DNA of 64,000 nucleotides. Source: Apostichopus japonicus (Eukaryota > Echinodermata > Holothuroidea > Aspidochirotida > Stichopodidae). Made by a program: the position numbers and the translations under genes. The stretch covers positions 10,018,764-10,082,763 of the forward strand of contig NC_092583.1 of the NCBI RefSeq assembly GCF_037975245.1. The letters run 5' to 3'. The notes under the pieces were generated by a model. The model ran no database searches and was not told where the DNA came from. It was given only the letters and a program-made list of their open reading frames with translations. This document shows positions 37,320 to 50,800 of the stretch, in pieces (position 1 is the stretch's first letter; every line of letters begins with the position of its first letter).

Positions 37320-38501
37320 TAGTGTTTACACGGGTCCAAAAAACGGGAACCGGGTACCCGAGGGCCGTTACCCGTCGGGTATCCGGGTACCCGGAAAAAT
37401 TTGTTTACCATCGTGTATCACGATTTTCAAGAAATTACATATTGGATGCTGTAATAAATGCATTATATTCTCTACTGACAATGTTTTCATGTTCAAATAC
37501 GTAGGTGTAAGATATAAGGTATAAAACCTCCCTCAATAATTTTTATTTGCTTCTGTTTCTTTCATTAACTTGTTAATAAATTAATTATTTAATTGTAATT
37601 AGCATTACTACTAACATCGCACTGCCGCCGCTGCTTATGCTAGCTCGTGCACGTCTATTGGATCAAACCATATAAATGTACAATTAAGCTCTTAAACAGT
37701 TTTATTATGCAGGCCCAGGATTCGCATTAGCCGCGAGATTGCGCGACTCGCGCAATTTGATCGCATTTGGAATAAACGATTAGTAAAAAGCCACTTGCGA
37801 ATACTATTTTTTAGTTATCCCGTCTATAGTCCATAAACATCGCGTAAAATTCCTTGTCAGCCTTTCCTTCTTTGAAATAAACGAATGAATAAATAATTTC
37901 TTCCACATGGTAGCCTAACACCACACTAAGTCAATGAGATATCTAGCTAAGCCTAACCATCTGTTTATCTGCTGAAGTTGTGACGTAGTTATAAGACATC
38001 CATGGAATACTTTCGTTATTGCTGTTACGTTCGACCACATGGTTGCCTAACACCACACTAAGTCAATAGGGTAGTCTAGCCTAGCCATCTGTTTATTTTG
38101 CTGAAATTGTGACGCAGTTATTAGATATCTATGGAAAGCTTTCGTTATTGCTGTTATCTTCGAACACATGGTAGCCTAACAACACACTAAGTCAATGGGA
38201 AATCAGCCTAACCATCGGTTTGCAATTTTTTTTTTTAAACAATCACACTTTGCGTATGATTCGGGTAATAAATTAGGAACCGGGTAGTATATCGAGTCGA
38301 GCGGGCCCCTTCGTTATTGCTGTTATCTTCTACCACATTGTGGCCTAACACCACACTAAGTCAATGGGAAATCTGCCTAACCGTCGGTTTGCCAATTTTT
38401 TTTTTTTCACACTTTGCTTAGGATTCGGGTAATAAATTAGGAACCGGGTAGTAACACGTCGGGCGGGTACCCGGGTACCCGGATAACCCGTGCAAACACT
38501 A
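37320..38501. mobile_element. hAT-like element with CGGGTACCCG ends and internal tandem repeats
   Basis: Ends read TAGTGTTTACACGGGT and, inverted, TAGTGTTTGCACGGGT. The flanks share GTATATAT (37312-37319, 38502-38509), though this lies in TA repeats. Subterminal CCGGGTACCCG palindromes occur at both ends. Inside, a unit of about 130 bp beginning cacatggtagcctaacac recurs at about 37905, 38036, 38165 and 38333. Length 1182 bp with no transposase. Confidence 0.88.
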
Positions 38502-38502
38502 G

Positions 38503-38548
<46 letters not shown>

Positions 38549-39519
38549 CATATCCTATATCAATCCTAGCCTAAGAAGTTTTTCATGGGCACTTGATTTC
38601 TTTTCTTGCAATTTTTTTCTGATTTTCTAGAAAGTTTTTGCAAATCAGGGCTTTAATATAATAGTGTCACAAAGAACAGATTTACGTAGTTAATACACTC
38701 TCTCTCTCTCACTTTCTTTTTTCCTTACAAACAGCGAAGCACCCAGGCATTTCTACGTACACCCACATATTTACACTACAGATGAATAGCCCGATGACGT
38801 CAACCTGTGCCTGCAACAATAGGGGGGCAAGTCACTGTAACTGCATGAACACTTTCTAAAGTTCTATAGGGTTTTGATTTGGAACTTTATCAGCAAATAA
38901 TTTTATCACTTTTAATACTAACCATGATTATACTGCACAAAGCACAGCAGTTTTTTACACGTTAAAGCTGCCCCTCCTTAGAGCTGAATTTTGTCTTGCA
39001 TTATAATTCAAGATTTGGATCCATGACTTAATTATTCACCACCCCAGCTTCCTTCTAACTAACATCTATACACTGACATATAACAGATCTTTGTGGTTTA
39101 TAAAGTCTACAAACATAACGTTGGCTACTACTCCTTATTGGTCACAGACAATTGACAAACCATTTTATAGTTTTAATACAAAATCTTTTCTTTTTCCTTT
39201 GCAATGACTTGAGGCTTATACAGCCTGTATAGGCTGTATTCATTGTTCATTGTGTAAGTTTGTTGGGTTAGGCTTCTTTATTTTCGTTTTTCCTTTCTCA
39301 GAATTCAAGGCTAACATCACTTTCCATTAATCATTGATTTTGATAGTCTGATACATAGGTAACAACAGATTCAACACCAACTACTATAAACAGCTTAAAG
39401 CAATAGATGCCTGCAGAGCTACAGTATGTATCCAAGTCTTAAATTTTCCTTCACATGTGTAAATCACGCACTGCTGTACTTTTTTGAACACATAAAAAGC
39501 TAAATGAGCAGCACATTGT
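38502..39519. other. Non-coding stretch with TA array at its left end
   Basis: TA repeats run to about 38550. The rest is AT-rich with a short palindrome tacagcctgtataggctgta at 39219. No exon seen. Confidence 0.4.
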
Positions 39520-39764
39520 GGAGTGTTAGCTCAGTGGTTAACGCCGGTGCCTTTCAATCATAAGGTCCCCGGTTCGAGTCACTCCCAGATTAATGTATGT
39601 CGTCCAGTTACAGAGTTGTTGACAATTAACAATTCATAATCATGGACGTTAAATATAAATATGAATGTAAGAGACTGACTTCGGTCATCTTGCGGCTTTG
39701 ATAAGCCAATGAGGCTTCTTCGCGAGTTCCTGCTTGCAGGAGGATCTAATATACATACATACAT
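39520..39764 (+). mobile_element. tRNA-derived SINE, copy 2 (most complete)
   Basis: A box TAGCTCAGTGG at 39527-39537 and intact B box GGTTCGAGTC at 39571-39580. The tRNA-like head begins gagtg and closes cactcc. The body carries gtatgtcgtccagttacag, gagactgacttcggtca and cttgcaggaggatct, and the tail is (ATAC)n. It is the best copy for a family consensus. Confidence 0.93.
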
Positions 39765-39769
39765 AATTT

Positions 39770-40620
39770 ATCCACTATGTATAGCAAGATACGATCTGTA
39801 AAATTCGCAAATTGCTACAAAACTGCATGTATACATCTATTATATAGCAGCATCGTACACACTGAACTATAATATTTTCACTCTAAATGCGAACCAAGTT
39901 ACATACAGTAAACCCTCCATCTACAGTACCAGTGTTGTAACACAAAATGTGTTCGGTGTCATGAAGGAATATATTAGTGTATGTGTTGGTACAGCTAAAG
40001 AGGTTATAAAGTTGAGTGCAGTTCTTATAAATGACTCGGTTCTTCATGTATGTTAACCAGGGTCTGAAAAAAATCACAGCAGAAATAAAGCACCTGTGAC
40101 ATTTATTTGCTATCTTCCAGCTTGGCTAACCACAGGTCTAATTATATCTCCACACTTTTTGTACAGTACCTCAGCTATATGGAGGTTTATTAATTCGTAG
40201 TGGGAGACCTACAGGTCAAGATACCGGTACCAGCGTCCATACATTACACAGTAAATACAGGCAGGGCCAGCTGCTGTTGCACAGAGTTTGGTGACAAATA
40301 TTTACCTGGTGCTCTTCCAGCTCGGCAAAGTAGTTACGATTTGTGGACGTCGGATGTTCAGTGTTAGTAGACTAGTACTACAAGAAAAGGAAGTAAGTGT
40401 ACAGCTTCCTACAAGTAATGGATTGAGGGACAATTAATTTCCTACAGGGAGTAGAAAGTTCATTCAATTTCTGAACAACTTTTCCTAACTAGCAATTGCT
40501 ACCACCTGCAGGTTGCCGCCCAAGGCAGCTGCCTAAGTTCACCTTATGGATGCCCAGGCCATGAATACAGTGCTACTGTATATATGAGGTGAAAATCTTT
40601 CCTCAGGTAAAAGTGAATGG
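39770..40620. other. Non-coding stretch, no gene seen
   Basis: No repeat or exon was recognised beyond scattered short frames. Confidence 0.35.
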
Positions 40621-40628
40621 TGGACTAT

Positions 40629-40803
40629 CAAGGGACGAAATAACTGGGTTCGCATAGCAATTTGCTACCCAAGAATTGCCAGTTGCTAATCAATATTACT
40701 TTTGATTAGCAAAAGATGCAGTACCTGCTAATGCTAATTGCTATTTCCAAGAATTGTCGAGCAATTATTGCTAATCAATTCTCTAAAACTATTTCGTCCC
40801 TTG
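40629..40803. mobile_element. Short MITE with CAAGGGACGAAAT ends and 5-bp duplication
   Basis: Ends read CAAGGGACGAAATAACT and, inverted, CAAGGGACGAAATAGTT. ACTAT flanks both sides (40624-40628, 40804-40808). Length 175 bp. The interior is rich in GCTAATTGCTA and TGATTAGCAA words. Probably hAT-related. Confidence 0.75.
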
Positions 40804-41152
40804 ACTATAGACTTGTAATGAATCCTTACCTGTTACAAGCATTCTAACATAGATAGCAAGGTCCTGTACTACTACTAATGCTTGCCATCAAGGATTTTGT
40901 AAAGGTGCTCATACCTTGGGTATTTTGTACGGTATAGGCACTAACTAGTCTAGTACAAGATAATATATATACTCATTCTGTTGAACTACTAGCACAAGTC
41001 TGCACACGATAGTATCTGTCCTACATTTTGTGTTCAATGAGTCATATAGTATGATTGATCCATACATAAGAAAGAATTTACAAAGTATTATGAAGTATAT
41101 ATGCCATATAACACTACAGTTTGTGAGTTTGATAATTCTAAGCAACCCAAAA

Positions 41153-41281
41153 AATCCCAAATCTTACTGGTTTGGATATTTACAAGTGACGAGCTTACCT
41201 GTCTCCCCACAGCCTATTCTAGGCATGGTAGAACAAAGGTGCTAAAGTTGTGGGGAGACAGGTAAGTGAGGAGCGAATTAA
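41153..41281. repeat. Foldback repeat family, compact copy
   Basis: It begins cttactggtttggatattt and continues gagcttacctgtctcc. The right arm reads gtggggagacaggtaag and ends gaggagcgaattaaa. The centre is nearly absent, so it is close to a simple hairpin. Confidence 0.8.
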
Positions 41282-41284
41282 ATT

Positions 41285-44043
41285 CAGACATTACATTTGA
41301 ATATGGACAGACACTATAGTATAGTGTTTTTTTTTTTTATCTATATTTGATACTGAGTGATGTACATACAGCTTTACAATTATCTTTCCCATATCACACT
41401 TGAAAGTTTGTGACTTTAACCTACTGTATTAGATGCACTATACAAGTATACTAATGAACTTGCTGTAATACATGCTTCCACTAAAAGTTGTACATGTACG
41501 AAATGTTTAATCTAATCATATCACGGCGGCGGCACATTCGATAAGTACAAAGTATTGCACATGTGTTGCACAACTGGCACATGCCATTTTGCAACACATG
41601 TATACAGAAGTTACATAATTAAATAAATGGTAGGTGATTAGTTGAACCACCTTTCATTTGTACATGTATGCATACATACATACATAAATACATGTATGTA
41701 TAAATACATACATACATACATACATACATACATACATACATACATACATACATACATCCATGCAGTACAAATTGTACAAACTTGTAAGGGTTTCCTTTTG
41801 AAATAGGATACATACAATACTTAATAAAACCTTTTAGCTGTGTTAACACATACAACCAAGGCCAGGTAACAAAATCACAAATTTCTATTTCAAAGGTTCC
41901 TGTTCTAAATATAGTTTAAAGTTACAAAAGATCTGATCTTCAATACAAAGATCCTGTTTCAGCTTATTTAATATATTTCTTCATTATCTATGATATCAGA
42001 CTAGGGTCCCTGAAAAACAGAAATACTTGGCACAAACTACTGGATACAACTTTGTATATCATGCTGTGAAAAGAAACCAGTTTTTCTGTGGGACAACTTT
42101 CAGATTTCATGACTTTTAACCTCCTCCAGGACCCTATTAAAAGAAAGGACAGTGGACACAGAAAATAGCTACAGTAATATGTTAGAAATATGAAAGCAAA
42201 AGGGTTGCATTAAAGCTCTTTTGTTGCCATGAGACAGGCAAAACAAACCACATATTATCACTAAAAGGGATTGAGCAACATAGGAAAGAGACAAATTGAC
42301 TGCTATAACTAATGAGCTATGATACTTAAGTATAAAGGTATATAGATAAAAGCACTTTCTCATTCACCAACCGTACTGCTTCTAAATGTTTTAGGAATGA
42401 ACCTGGTCACGGCTACAGTTTGCTTCGTCTCTCACTTCACTTTTCTTTTTTTACGATAGCTAAACGATAGCCCGACTGAACCGATGAGATCCACGATGAT
42501 TGAGAAAGTTCCCATGAGAATTAGATTTTTGGGCTATTTGTACATGTATGTATTTACTGGCGTAAACATTATCATTCGTGAAGCAATTTAGCAAATTTTT
42601 CACAAATTTTGGGGACTTTTACTCAAACTCCTGGCATTTTTGGAGTCCAGTATATTATAATATCGTAGTGCGAAATTTAAGTACTCATATTTGCCCTTAG
42701 AGCCTTGTACTCAAACTGGTACTCATAGCAAGGGGTGTTCTTCGTATACTCGTACTCATGTGGTTGTACTCTTACTAAAAGTCTGCATGGTCCAGTGAGA
42801 GTGCTACTGGTTGTGACAAAACAGGTAAAGCAAGGAAGGAGAGTAAATTCCTTGAAGTATCTCAGCAAGTTATGAGAATCAAATTTCATAAACCTCAACC
42901 TTGCTACCCAGTATAGTGGTGTACAGTAACTCTACTTTACATATAATTGTCATTAGTACTGTACTGTGTTAAATAAATATGAAGCTACCATGTTCCCAAA
43001 CATTGTGTACTTCTCACTACCGTGTTAAATAAAATATGTAGCTACTGTACCATGTTCATAAGTCAAATTGTAACATCTATTTTTAGTCCACAGAGCCTTG
43101 ACAAAAACAATTTAAACGTCTACAGTGAAACGAAAGTACGAAAAAAAAATTGTAATGTGAGACACTTTGATGAATTATTTCACGGACCAACTAGAACGAT
43201 ACAGGCCTTCCCTTCTGATAGAAAATTCATGCTCTTACAGTAGCATTGCAAATATACAGTACAGTATACCATCCTACAGTGTGAACACAGAAATAAAAAA
43301 TACCCCCCTGCGCTAACGCTAGTACTACTGTCCATATCTTCAAGTTTAGAGCACTTGACAAACGTGGAAAGAGGAAACTTTATTGCACCATTAGTTTCCT
43401 TTCTGAAAGTCTGCCTTGAAGTTGAACCGAATGTTTCTGAAAATCCGACACGCTGTGTGCGGTCTTACTGTATATACTGTATGGACGGCCTGACACATTG
43501 TACACCACATGGCGAATGGAATGAGTCGAAGGATTTAGAACCAGGACGGTTATTAATAAAACAGGAAACTAATAGAGGATCTATCTTTTAATACTTTATA
43601 GTACGGCTGGAATATCAAAAGCGTAGGAAGCGTGAAGACGTGATCTATACGATGTGAAGGATCACGATGCCCAGACTTTGTTGTTTTGGAAAAGAATAAG
43701 AATGATTCAGAAAACAGGAAGTGAATGTCTTTGTTGGAAAAAAAATCCCAAATACTGTACAACAGTGATGTGGAACAAGTCAAGAGTTACTGTGGTCACG
43801 ATCAAATTTTTACAAAAGGCACTTCTTGGATCGAGTAGCGTGCATATGGTTTATCAATTATTTCTAAAAAATTATGATTTTTACTCTGCACTTAAAGATA
43901 CATACTTAGTCAAAGTCAAGGGGATGACCCAAGCAACAGGAATGTCCTGTGCTCTCAAAAACTAGGACAAAAAAGCTGAGCCAATATTTACATACTGTTC
44001 AGTACTGTGTAACTACAGCAACAGCTTAATACGGTACATTTTA
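41285..44043. other. Non-coding stretch with TACA array and a foldback fragment
   Basis: A (TACA)n array lies at 41668-41759. A partial foldback right end lies at 42795-42854 (acaaaacaggtaaagcaag). Overlapping open frames at 43355-43965 show no domain. Confidence 0.45.
41668..41759. repeat. (TACA)n microsatellite
   Basis: Long run of CATA/TACA units with a few interruptions. It resembles the SINE tail unit, but no SINE body was seen beside it. Confidence 0.92.
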
Positions 44044-44422
44044 TCTACATTCTAAACCACCCACACAGGACAGAAGATAACTTTGGATGCACTAACATGC
44101 CTGAATGACACGCATACTGTGCATACTGTGCAACCATAACCCCAGCTAGGAATCAAGTCTTATCATCGGCAATTCGTGCAAAAGGATTCACATAGTCGTA
44201 CAGTGGGCATTTAGGGCGTCACTGCATTTTTAACTTTATCTACATTCTAAACCACCCACACAGGACAGAAGATAACTTTGGATGCACTAACATGCCTGAA
44301 TGACACGCATACTGTGCAACCATAACCCCAGCTAGGAATCAAGTCTTATCATCGGCAATTCGTGCAAAAGAATTCACATGGTCGTACAGTGGGCATTTAG
44401 GGCGTCACTGCATTTTTAACTT
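44044..44422. repeat. Two-copy tandem duplication, period 195 bp
   Basis: Copies start tctacattctaaaccacc at 44044 and 44239. They differ by a 9-base catactgtg copy-number change and about two substitutions (aggattcacatag versus agaattcacatgg), so the duplication is young or an assembly effect. Confidence 0.93.
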
Positions 44423-45121
44423 GCCCCTCCCTCAGCGTATGAAAACGCCCAATGAATGACAATACCATGCAATCAAGTTCTGTTAATAATTTATTCGGGG
44501 TTTACTGTTTTGCATACAGCTAGCAATGTGTAAGAACAGCAACACGAACATTTCCAGTGGGACAAAAGGACTTGACTCGTTACAGTAGCTTGAAAAGGAT
44601 AGTAATGACGGGGGAAAAAAATATTTCTGATTAACGGAAAAAGAAACTAACATGTAGATACTATATATAACCTAATGTTTATTATGGATACATTCGTATG
44701 TAAATGCATAACAAATTTTGAAAATGAAAATTGGATGAAGATTTTCGAAGAAAAGCAGAGACAAACTTTGTTAGTGGGAATCTATGACATCACACCTGTT
44801 TGCTTCAAGTTCACTTTTTGGTTCAAACTGTGTTTAAACTAAAAATGCTATTACCTCTAAAAGGGTACAAAGAGGATTGAATGCGAATTTCACCAGGATG
44901 CTCGGAGTATGTTCCTTTTTCATCAACCAAAAATTAAATTTTCACCTTTACCTTTACTTTTAAGAAGTTTGTAATTTTAATTTTTTTTAAATCTACGCAG
45001 GTCTGCAATGCTAACTTTTCACAGCACTGTCTGGGTTTTTCTATACGTAGTACTTATAATCCAAGAAACTTATCCTAATGTGACAGGTGGTCATTCCCAT
45101 GTGTTTTACCTCCTTTGCTTC

Positions 45122-46193
45122 CAAGGGTGGCGGAAGCACTTTTAATCTGGGGGGGCACCGACGTCGAAGGGCACTTTGCAGAAATTCGATTTGACTGATG
45201 CAGCCTGATATTTAGTACCTTTCATAACCCTTATTGTATTATCTTAGTTGCGTATACACATCACTCCATTAACGCCCCCCTCCAGTGGCGGAGCTAGGGG
45301 TATTAGTCGGGGGGCGATAATGGTCTGTAGGGGCGCTTCCAACACTATCTAAGCAGAGCGGCACCATAGGTTGGCGCGGAGCGTACAGAAAATTTTTGAG
45401 TAAAGATACTCCCTAGATCGCCGGAAATGACCCTTTCCGGGCCTTTCTAATTTGCAGATAAACGAAGAATAAATAGGTGTCATCGCCATTCTGTCAGAAA
45501 ATTACACCAACAAAATGTGAAAAATGTCAATAGGCATTTGAGAGCGCAATAGAAAAGTCAATAATCGCGAATAAGTAAAAAGTGGTAAAAAGCTGGAAAG
45601 GGCCCCAGCAGTCCATTTGAGTCCGTCGGGGGGGGGGGGAAATCCGCCCCTCTGACTGTATGGACGCTTCGCCACTGCCCCCCCCCCCAAGGAAATAATG
45701 CAGCACTGCAATATCCAATGTGCAAATTGGGAAACAAGGAACAAGTTTTCTTTCGAGACAAAATGAGGTGAAATCATTATAAAGTCCAAGTCCCTGCACA
45801 CGCGATCGATACATGCATGAAAGCAAATGAAATATGTCAAAATACGAAAGGATGGGGTAGGTAATGGGATATTAAAACTATACTCATTTTTCATAGTAGG
45901 CTATAAATGGCTTCTGCTTATTACAAAGTCACAATGTAATATAGCAATGAATTTTTGGAAATGTATTAGGATTTTTTTTGACAAATTGAATATGCATAAT
46001 GGCACTCACCAAGTTTGACCCACATAAATTCATTAATACTTTTAAATTAGGATTAGATCTCTTACTGAAATATCGCTGACCTAATAAGGTGATCAAGAGT
46101 ACAATTTTTTATGTAGAAAAAGGGCACATTTTTAACCTGAGGAAAAGTGGGGGGGCACGTGCCCCCTGTGCCCCCCTGGTTCCGCCGCCCTTG
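45122..46193. mobile_element. hAT-like element with GGGGGGCAC ends, hosting a second element
   Basis: It starts CAAGGGTGGCGGAAGC and ends, inverted, CAAGGGCGGCGGAACC. An exact 8-bp duplication TTTGCTTC flanks it (45114-45121, 46194-46201). Inner ends are rich in GGGGGGGCAC / GTGCCCCC. No transposase is recognised. The element at 45283-45677 is nested within. Confidence 0.9.
45283..45677. mobile_element. hAT-like element nested in 45122-46193
   Basis: It starts CAGTGGCGGAGCTAGG and ends, inverted, CAGTGGCGAAGCGTCC. Flanks are C-rich (cccccctc and cccccccc), compatible with an 8-bp duplication but not proof. It contains a G run at 45629-45640. Confidence 0.72.
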
Positions 46194-46201
46194 TTTGCTT
46201 C

Positions 46202-47026
46202 TGAAGGTAGTCATTTTTTTTACTTTTCAAGATATTAAAATGCTTTGGGATATTCTTTTATCTAAAGTGCTATATCAATATAAATAACAATTATTATTAT
46301 CATTATTATTGTTGTTGGAAAAGCACTCATCCTTGCAGTTTTTCCTTTAAAGGTATAATAGTTAGATCAATTTTTCTAATTTAGCTAAACTTATACAGGA
46401 ATTCTATACACAGTATTTTGGTTTAAATGTAAAGATTTTACCCAATTTACCATTTTACAAATACCAGGAAGTGGTTGGATGGATTGATGCTTCATATTAT
46501 TTCGAATGATCCTTCACTTTATTTTTGTTTCAAATGGAATTGATTCAGTGTAGTTTGGGCTTCCCTGAAATTTATAAGTAGTTTAGGAAGATTGCATTAA
46601 CAACAAATACCAGTGCTAAATGTAATAATAACTAGTTAGCTATTAGCTAATCTACATTTCTTTAAATGGAAACATTGCCTAGGGTATCTTGGTAGTTTCA
46701 TCAATTGCAAACAGGTTATTATAAATACTCTACAAAAAAAAAGTGGAAACTATCATATATTCAAACTGTTAATTCAACTTATTTTTCGATATCTATGGTT
46801 CCTATAAAATGTGTACAGTAGTTGGTGAATGGAAAATGTCAAATGGATTTTTTTAATGTTTTTTTTTGTTCATTCATGCAGTTGAGGCTATCTAGATATA
46901 CAGCAAATTTGCTATGGACTAGCTCTGATAAGCAAATAAATTCAAATAAATTGTATAAATATGAATAAAACCTCAAGCTCTCTCCAAGGTCCATGGTTAA
47001 AGGTCCATGGTAAATAATAAAGTTTC
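46202..47026. other. Non-coding stretch, no gene seen
   Basis: AT-rich sequence with a small TTA run near 46290. No exon recognised. Confidence 0.35.
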
Positions 47027-47875
47027 CTGATGATACAGGGCACAACCTTACAAATGGTATATGAGACTTGTAATTCAAAGGTTAACTGAAACCAGCCAAA
47101 CCAAGAGGTCATGAGCACTGCAGACTAACTGTACTACCAGGCAAGTAAATTTATTATTCAACAGAAGCTAGGTTATTTCAGGTGACAAATTTTAATCAAA
47201 ATAACAATTCCTTGAAGTCTAACAGGATCATGTTTATAGACATAAGTCTGGGACCCCACATTCCAAGAAAGGGGTTAATGGTTGAAAGCTTAAACAGACA
47301 CAGATGTGAACAAATCTGACAAGGTGTTTCAGATAAAATCTAGATTATACAAATGACTTACCTGGGAAAGACATGTATCAGCCCTGAGTGCTTAACACAA
47401 TTAAACCCAATTGGTCATGACAACAAATTATCCCCCCTCCCCCCTAAAACCCCTGATGATACAAGAAATGACCTTACCAATATCATAAAACTTGTAAATT
47501 CAAAGCTTAACTAAAACCAGCCAAACCAAGAGGCCAAGAGCACTGTAGACTTAGACTTACTATCCATAGGAACATTTACTATAAAACAGAGGCTAGGTTA
47601 TTTCAGGTGACAAATTTTGAATCGAAATAACAATTCCTTGATGTCTTATGGTATTATGTTACAGACATTAGTCTGGGACCGTACATTCCGAGAAAGGGGA
47701 AATGCCATTGAAAGATAAACATCGAACACAGACGTGAGCAAAACTGACAAGGTGTTTCAAATAAAATCTAGATTTTACAAACCACTTGCCTGGGAAAGAC
47801 ATGTATCAGCTCTGAGTTTTAAACACAATTCCACCCACTTTGTCATGACAAAGAAGCCTCACCCACCCCCCACCC
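47027..47875. repeat. Two-copy tandem duplication, period about 425 bp
   Basis: Copies start cctgatgatac at 47027 and 47452. They share aaccagccaaaccaagagg, ggttatttcaggtgacaaa and gggaaagacatgtatcag in order, with many substitutions and small indels (about 80% by eye). It is clearly older than the duplication at 44044. No open frame is conserved between copies. Confidence 0.85.
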
Positions 47876-47879
47876 CCGT

Positions 47880-50800
47880 CTCAATTCCCTATGGAAAAAA
47901 AAAGAAGCAAAAGGGAAGGGAAGGACAGAAAAAGTGTTACTTAATTATAAAAGCTTAAAATCTTATTGAGACATAAAGCAAAAGAATATTCTGTTCTGCA
48001 TCATGCATACTTGTCAGAAAGTCTTACCCTTAATCAAGGTAGTAGATCCCAGAAAAAAAAAATAATGTTACAAATCTGTAACTCTGATGGCAATGACCTT
48101 CCCACTCAGTTCTAGAGGGTGGTATGTTATTCCGCAGACGACTGTTTACCACTGAAGACAATCCGATGAATATTCATTCCACCTAGGAAAGTAAAGAACA
48201 GATGGAGAGAATATCACACATAGCAAGATGAATGTATACATAGTCAGTTTGGACACTGGATACCATACTGTCAGTCAGTTTGAGAACTGAATATTAACTA
48301 TAAGCTATAATCCTCAGTACACATTACACATCCTCAACTTCTTGAATCTGAGCAGTCTACGAACTCCTACTTTAGGTACAATAAAGGAATTGTTCATAGA
48401 ACCCAAACAAAAGGGAGTATTTACCAATGACCTCAACTCCATCGTATTCAGTTAGGGGCTGACCTCAGGAAAATTTTGGGGGTTTTTTTGCACATGAGAT
48501 GACAACCTTTCTGACTTGGTTTGTTATGTAAGCTATATGTACAGCAAGTTACTAAATATTTCTGGACCTTTTGGGACCCCAATTTTTCCACTCAACCCCC
48601 TCATGCAAACTCCTTGCTTTCACAGATCCATAACATTTCAAAGACATCACGACAGCGATTTAAATTTAATCAGTTTGACAGAATAACATCATTCTAATGA
48701 CGACAACATCTACGAACCCATAGCCTATATACAGTACTCTCGCCATCAAACCAGCAAGCAGATAATAGGATAAATTACCAGTTGAAGGAAATATACACCA
48801 AATAAATCTTAGAAAGCTTGCAACACATAATTGTCAATGTATCGTGTAATTCATGGATATGAAAAGAAGATTATTATAGGAAAAGTAGATCATTTATATA
48901 ACATCTACGATGATGACATCACAGACTACTTTAGCCAATCAAAATAGGTCACTTTTTGATCAACCATATCTCCAGATACGAAGAAGATATTCGCGACGTT
49001 AACATAATTGTGGATCAGACCCGGCACCACTCGGTGTGCAGCATTAAACCAAGACTTACTAAGTACTTATGGAAAAGTGCTTGGGTGATGAAATGATGAC
49101 GATTGAAAGATTGAACCAAAATGATCCATTGCTCGCTGCATTTGGTGGAAACCAAGATGAGGCTGTCTTAAGTCTAATCAAATGCAATATAGCTTAGAAT
49201 CATATGGTCAAATAACAAACCAAGCTCAAAGAGCTGCTTAAATTGGAGTTGTAATTCAATACTGAATGTCACTGTATTAACTGGGACAGGTGTTAATTAG
49301 GTTTGTTGGTTTGGTAACCTTTTAAGTAATAATTGATCTTATTAATCTCTGCAGACAATTCTTAGATTACCCAGTTAATAATGATCAATGTACAGTTCAG
49401 TACCTTCGATACACATTGCACTGTGAGTACAAAAGCTATTAATTGACTCTTTCTGATCTTAATTGTCTACATGTATCTTTTGTACCTAAATTGAAGACAA
49501 TCTGAATCTTTTTACCAGGCTGATAAGTTATGTGGACTAGGCTCACTCCTGATATTACAACTAAATATTACAGGGAACACAAAGGGTGTAATTTATCTAG
49601 TATACTGAAGTGCATCACAAAATTACTATTAAAATTACTGTTGTAACACAAATGCAAATTGATACATAGCAGCGTTGGTATACTGAACCAAGTGGTATCT
49701 TATTGATTTTTTGAAATACATGCAAGCTAATGAAAATCTAAGAGTCAGGGGGACTGCTAAACAAAACGTCTTCTCTATACTACTAATAAGCTGACTGGCA
49801 GCTAGAAAACGGAAACCAGTCATGATAGGTTAAGCTTGCTGGGGTTCTGCCATTAAGAACTGATATGAGAGGGGAACACAAGAGACATTATATTCATCTG
49901 GACGAGTCTTTAATCTGGCCTTATACCTTAGAAGACAAAATCACTACTAGACAAGAATCTCAATACTGAGCAACAATGCCAACATCGCAAAACCGATACC
50001 TGCACAAACAAGTAACTAAATAACGTAAGTGACACAAGGGCAAAGTAATTACATATGAAAGACATCGAATATAATTATAAAGTGCTTCGGAATAGGTGAA
50101 ATCAGAGTCAGTTCAGGATGATGGCAAAACCAAAACATGATAACCCCAGTGTGTAAGAAAGTGATTGAAATGGTTGGATAAAACTTCGGTCAAAAATGGA
50201 GTAGCTTCTATTCTGAATGGTAGATCTGGAGGAGAAGCGGGGGTGTCCCGGGAGTAGGGCGTGCAGTGTTGAAATGTTTCCAGTCATTTAGCCTAGGTCG
50301 ATGGAAACGTGAAAATTTATATATATTATTGAAGACAGGTAAGACAGGAGCAAAATAAAGTCACTATCACCATCAGTAAATACAAAACCGGTTCAATATA
50401 TCATTGATAGCAACACAAACAATCATATTAATTTAGCAACCTTCTGTTAAAAATGTAACAATAATCACTGGAGACACAGCTCAAAGCAAAGCTACATTTC
50501 AAATTGCAAGTTCAGATGGAGATGTAACTCGCTCTAGCCGATCATTCGCTCGATCATTCAACTCGATCATTCGCTCTAGCCTATGCATATTCAAACACAT
50601 GTATGAAAAATAAGCTACGACAACCATATTAAAAGAAATTACAGGACAATAAGTGCACACAAATACAAAATCAGTCAAACTGTATAAATTATTGAAATAT
50701 CAAATATTAAATTGACTCTGTGGTTGATTTTCTTCTTTTCAATACTAGTTGTATACTCCACGCTCCAAGTCTTTTGCTGTTTGCTTGAAAATTCAAGAAC

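Noticed and set aside
37222-37524. Isoleucine-tyrosine rich open frames (also near 14573 and 16990)
   Set aside because: They are translations of TA microsatellites.
45502-45894. 130-codon minus-strand frame with overlapping frames
   Set aside because: It spans the nested hAT-like elements and a G run. There is no domain, and overlapping frames are equally open.
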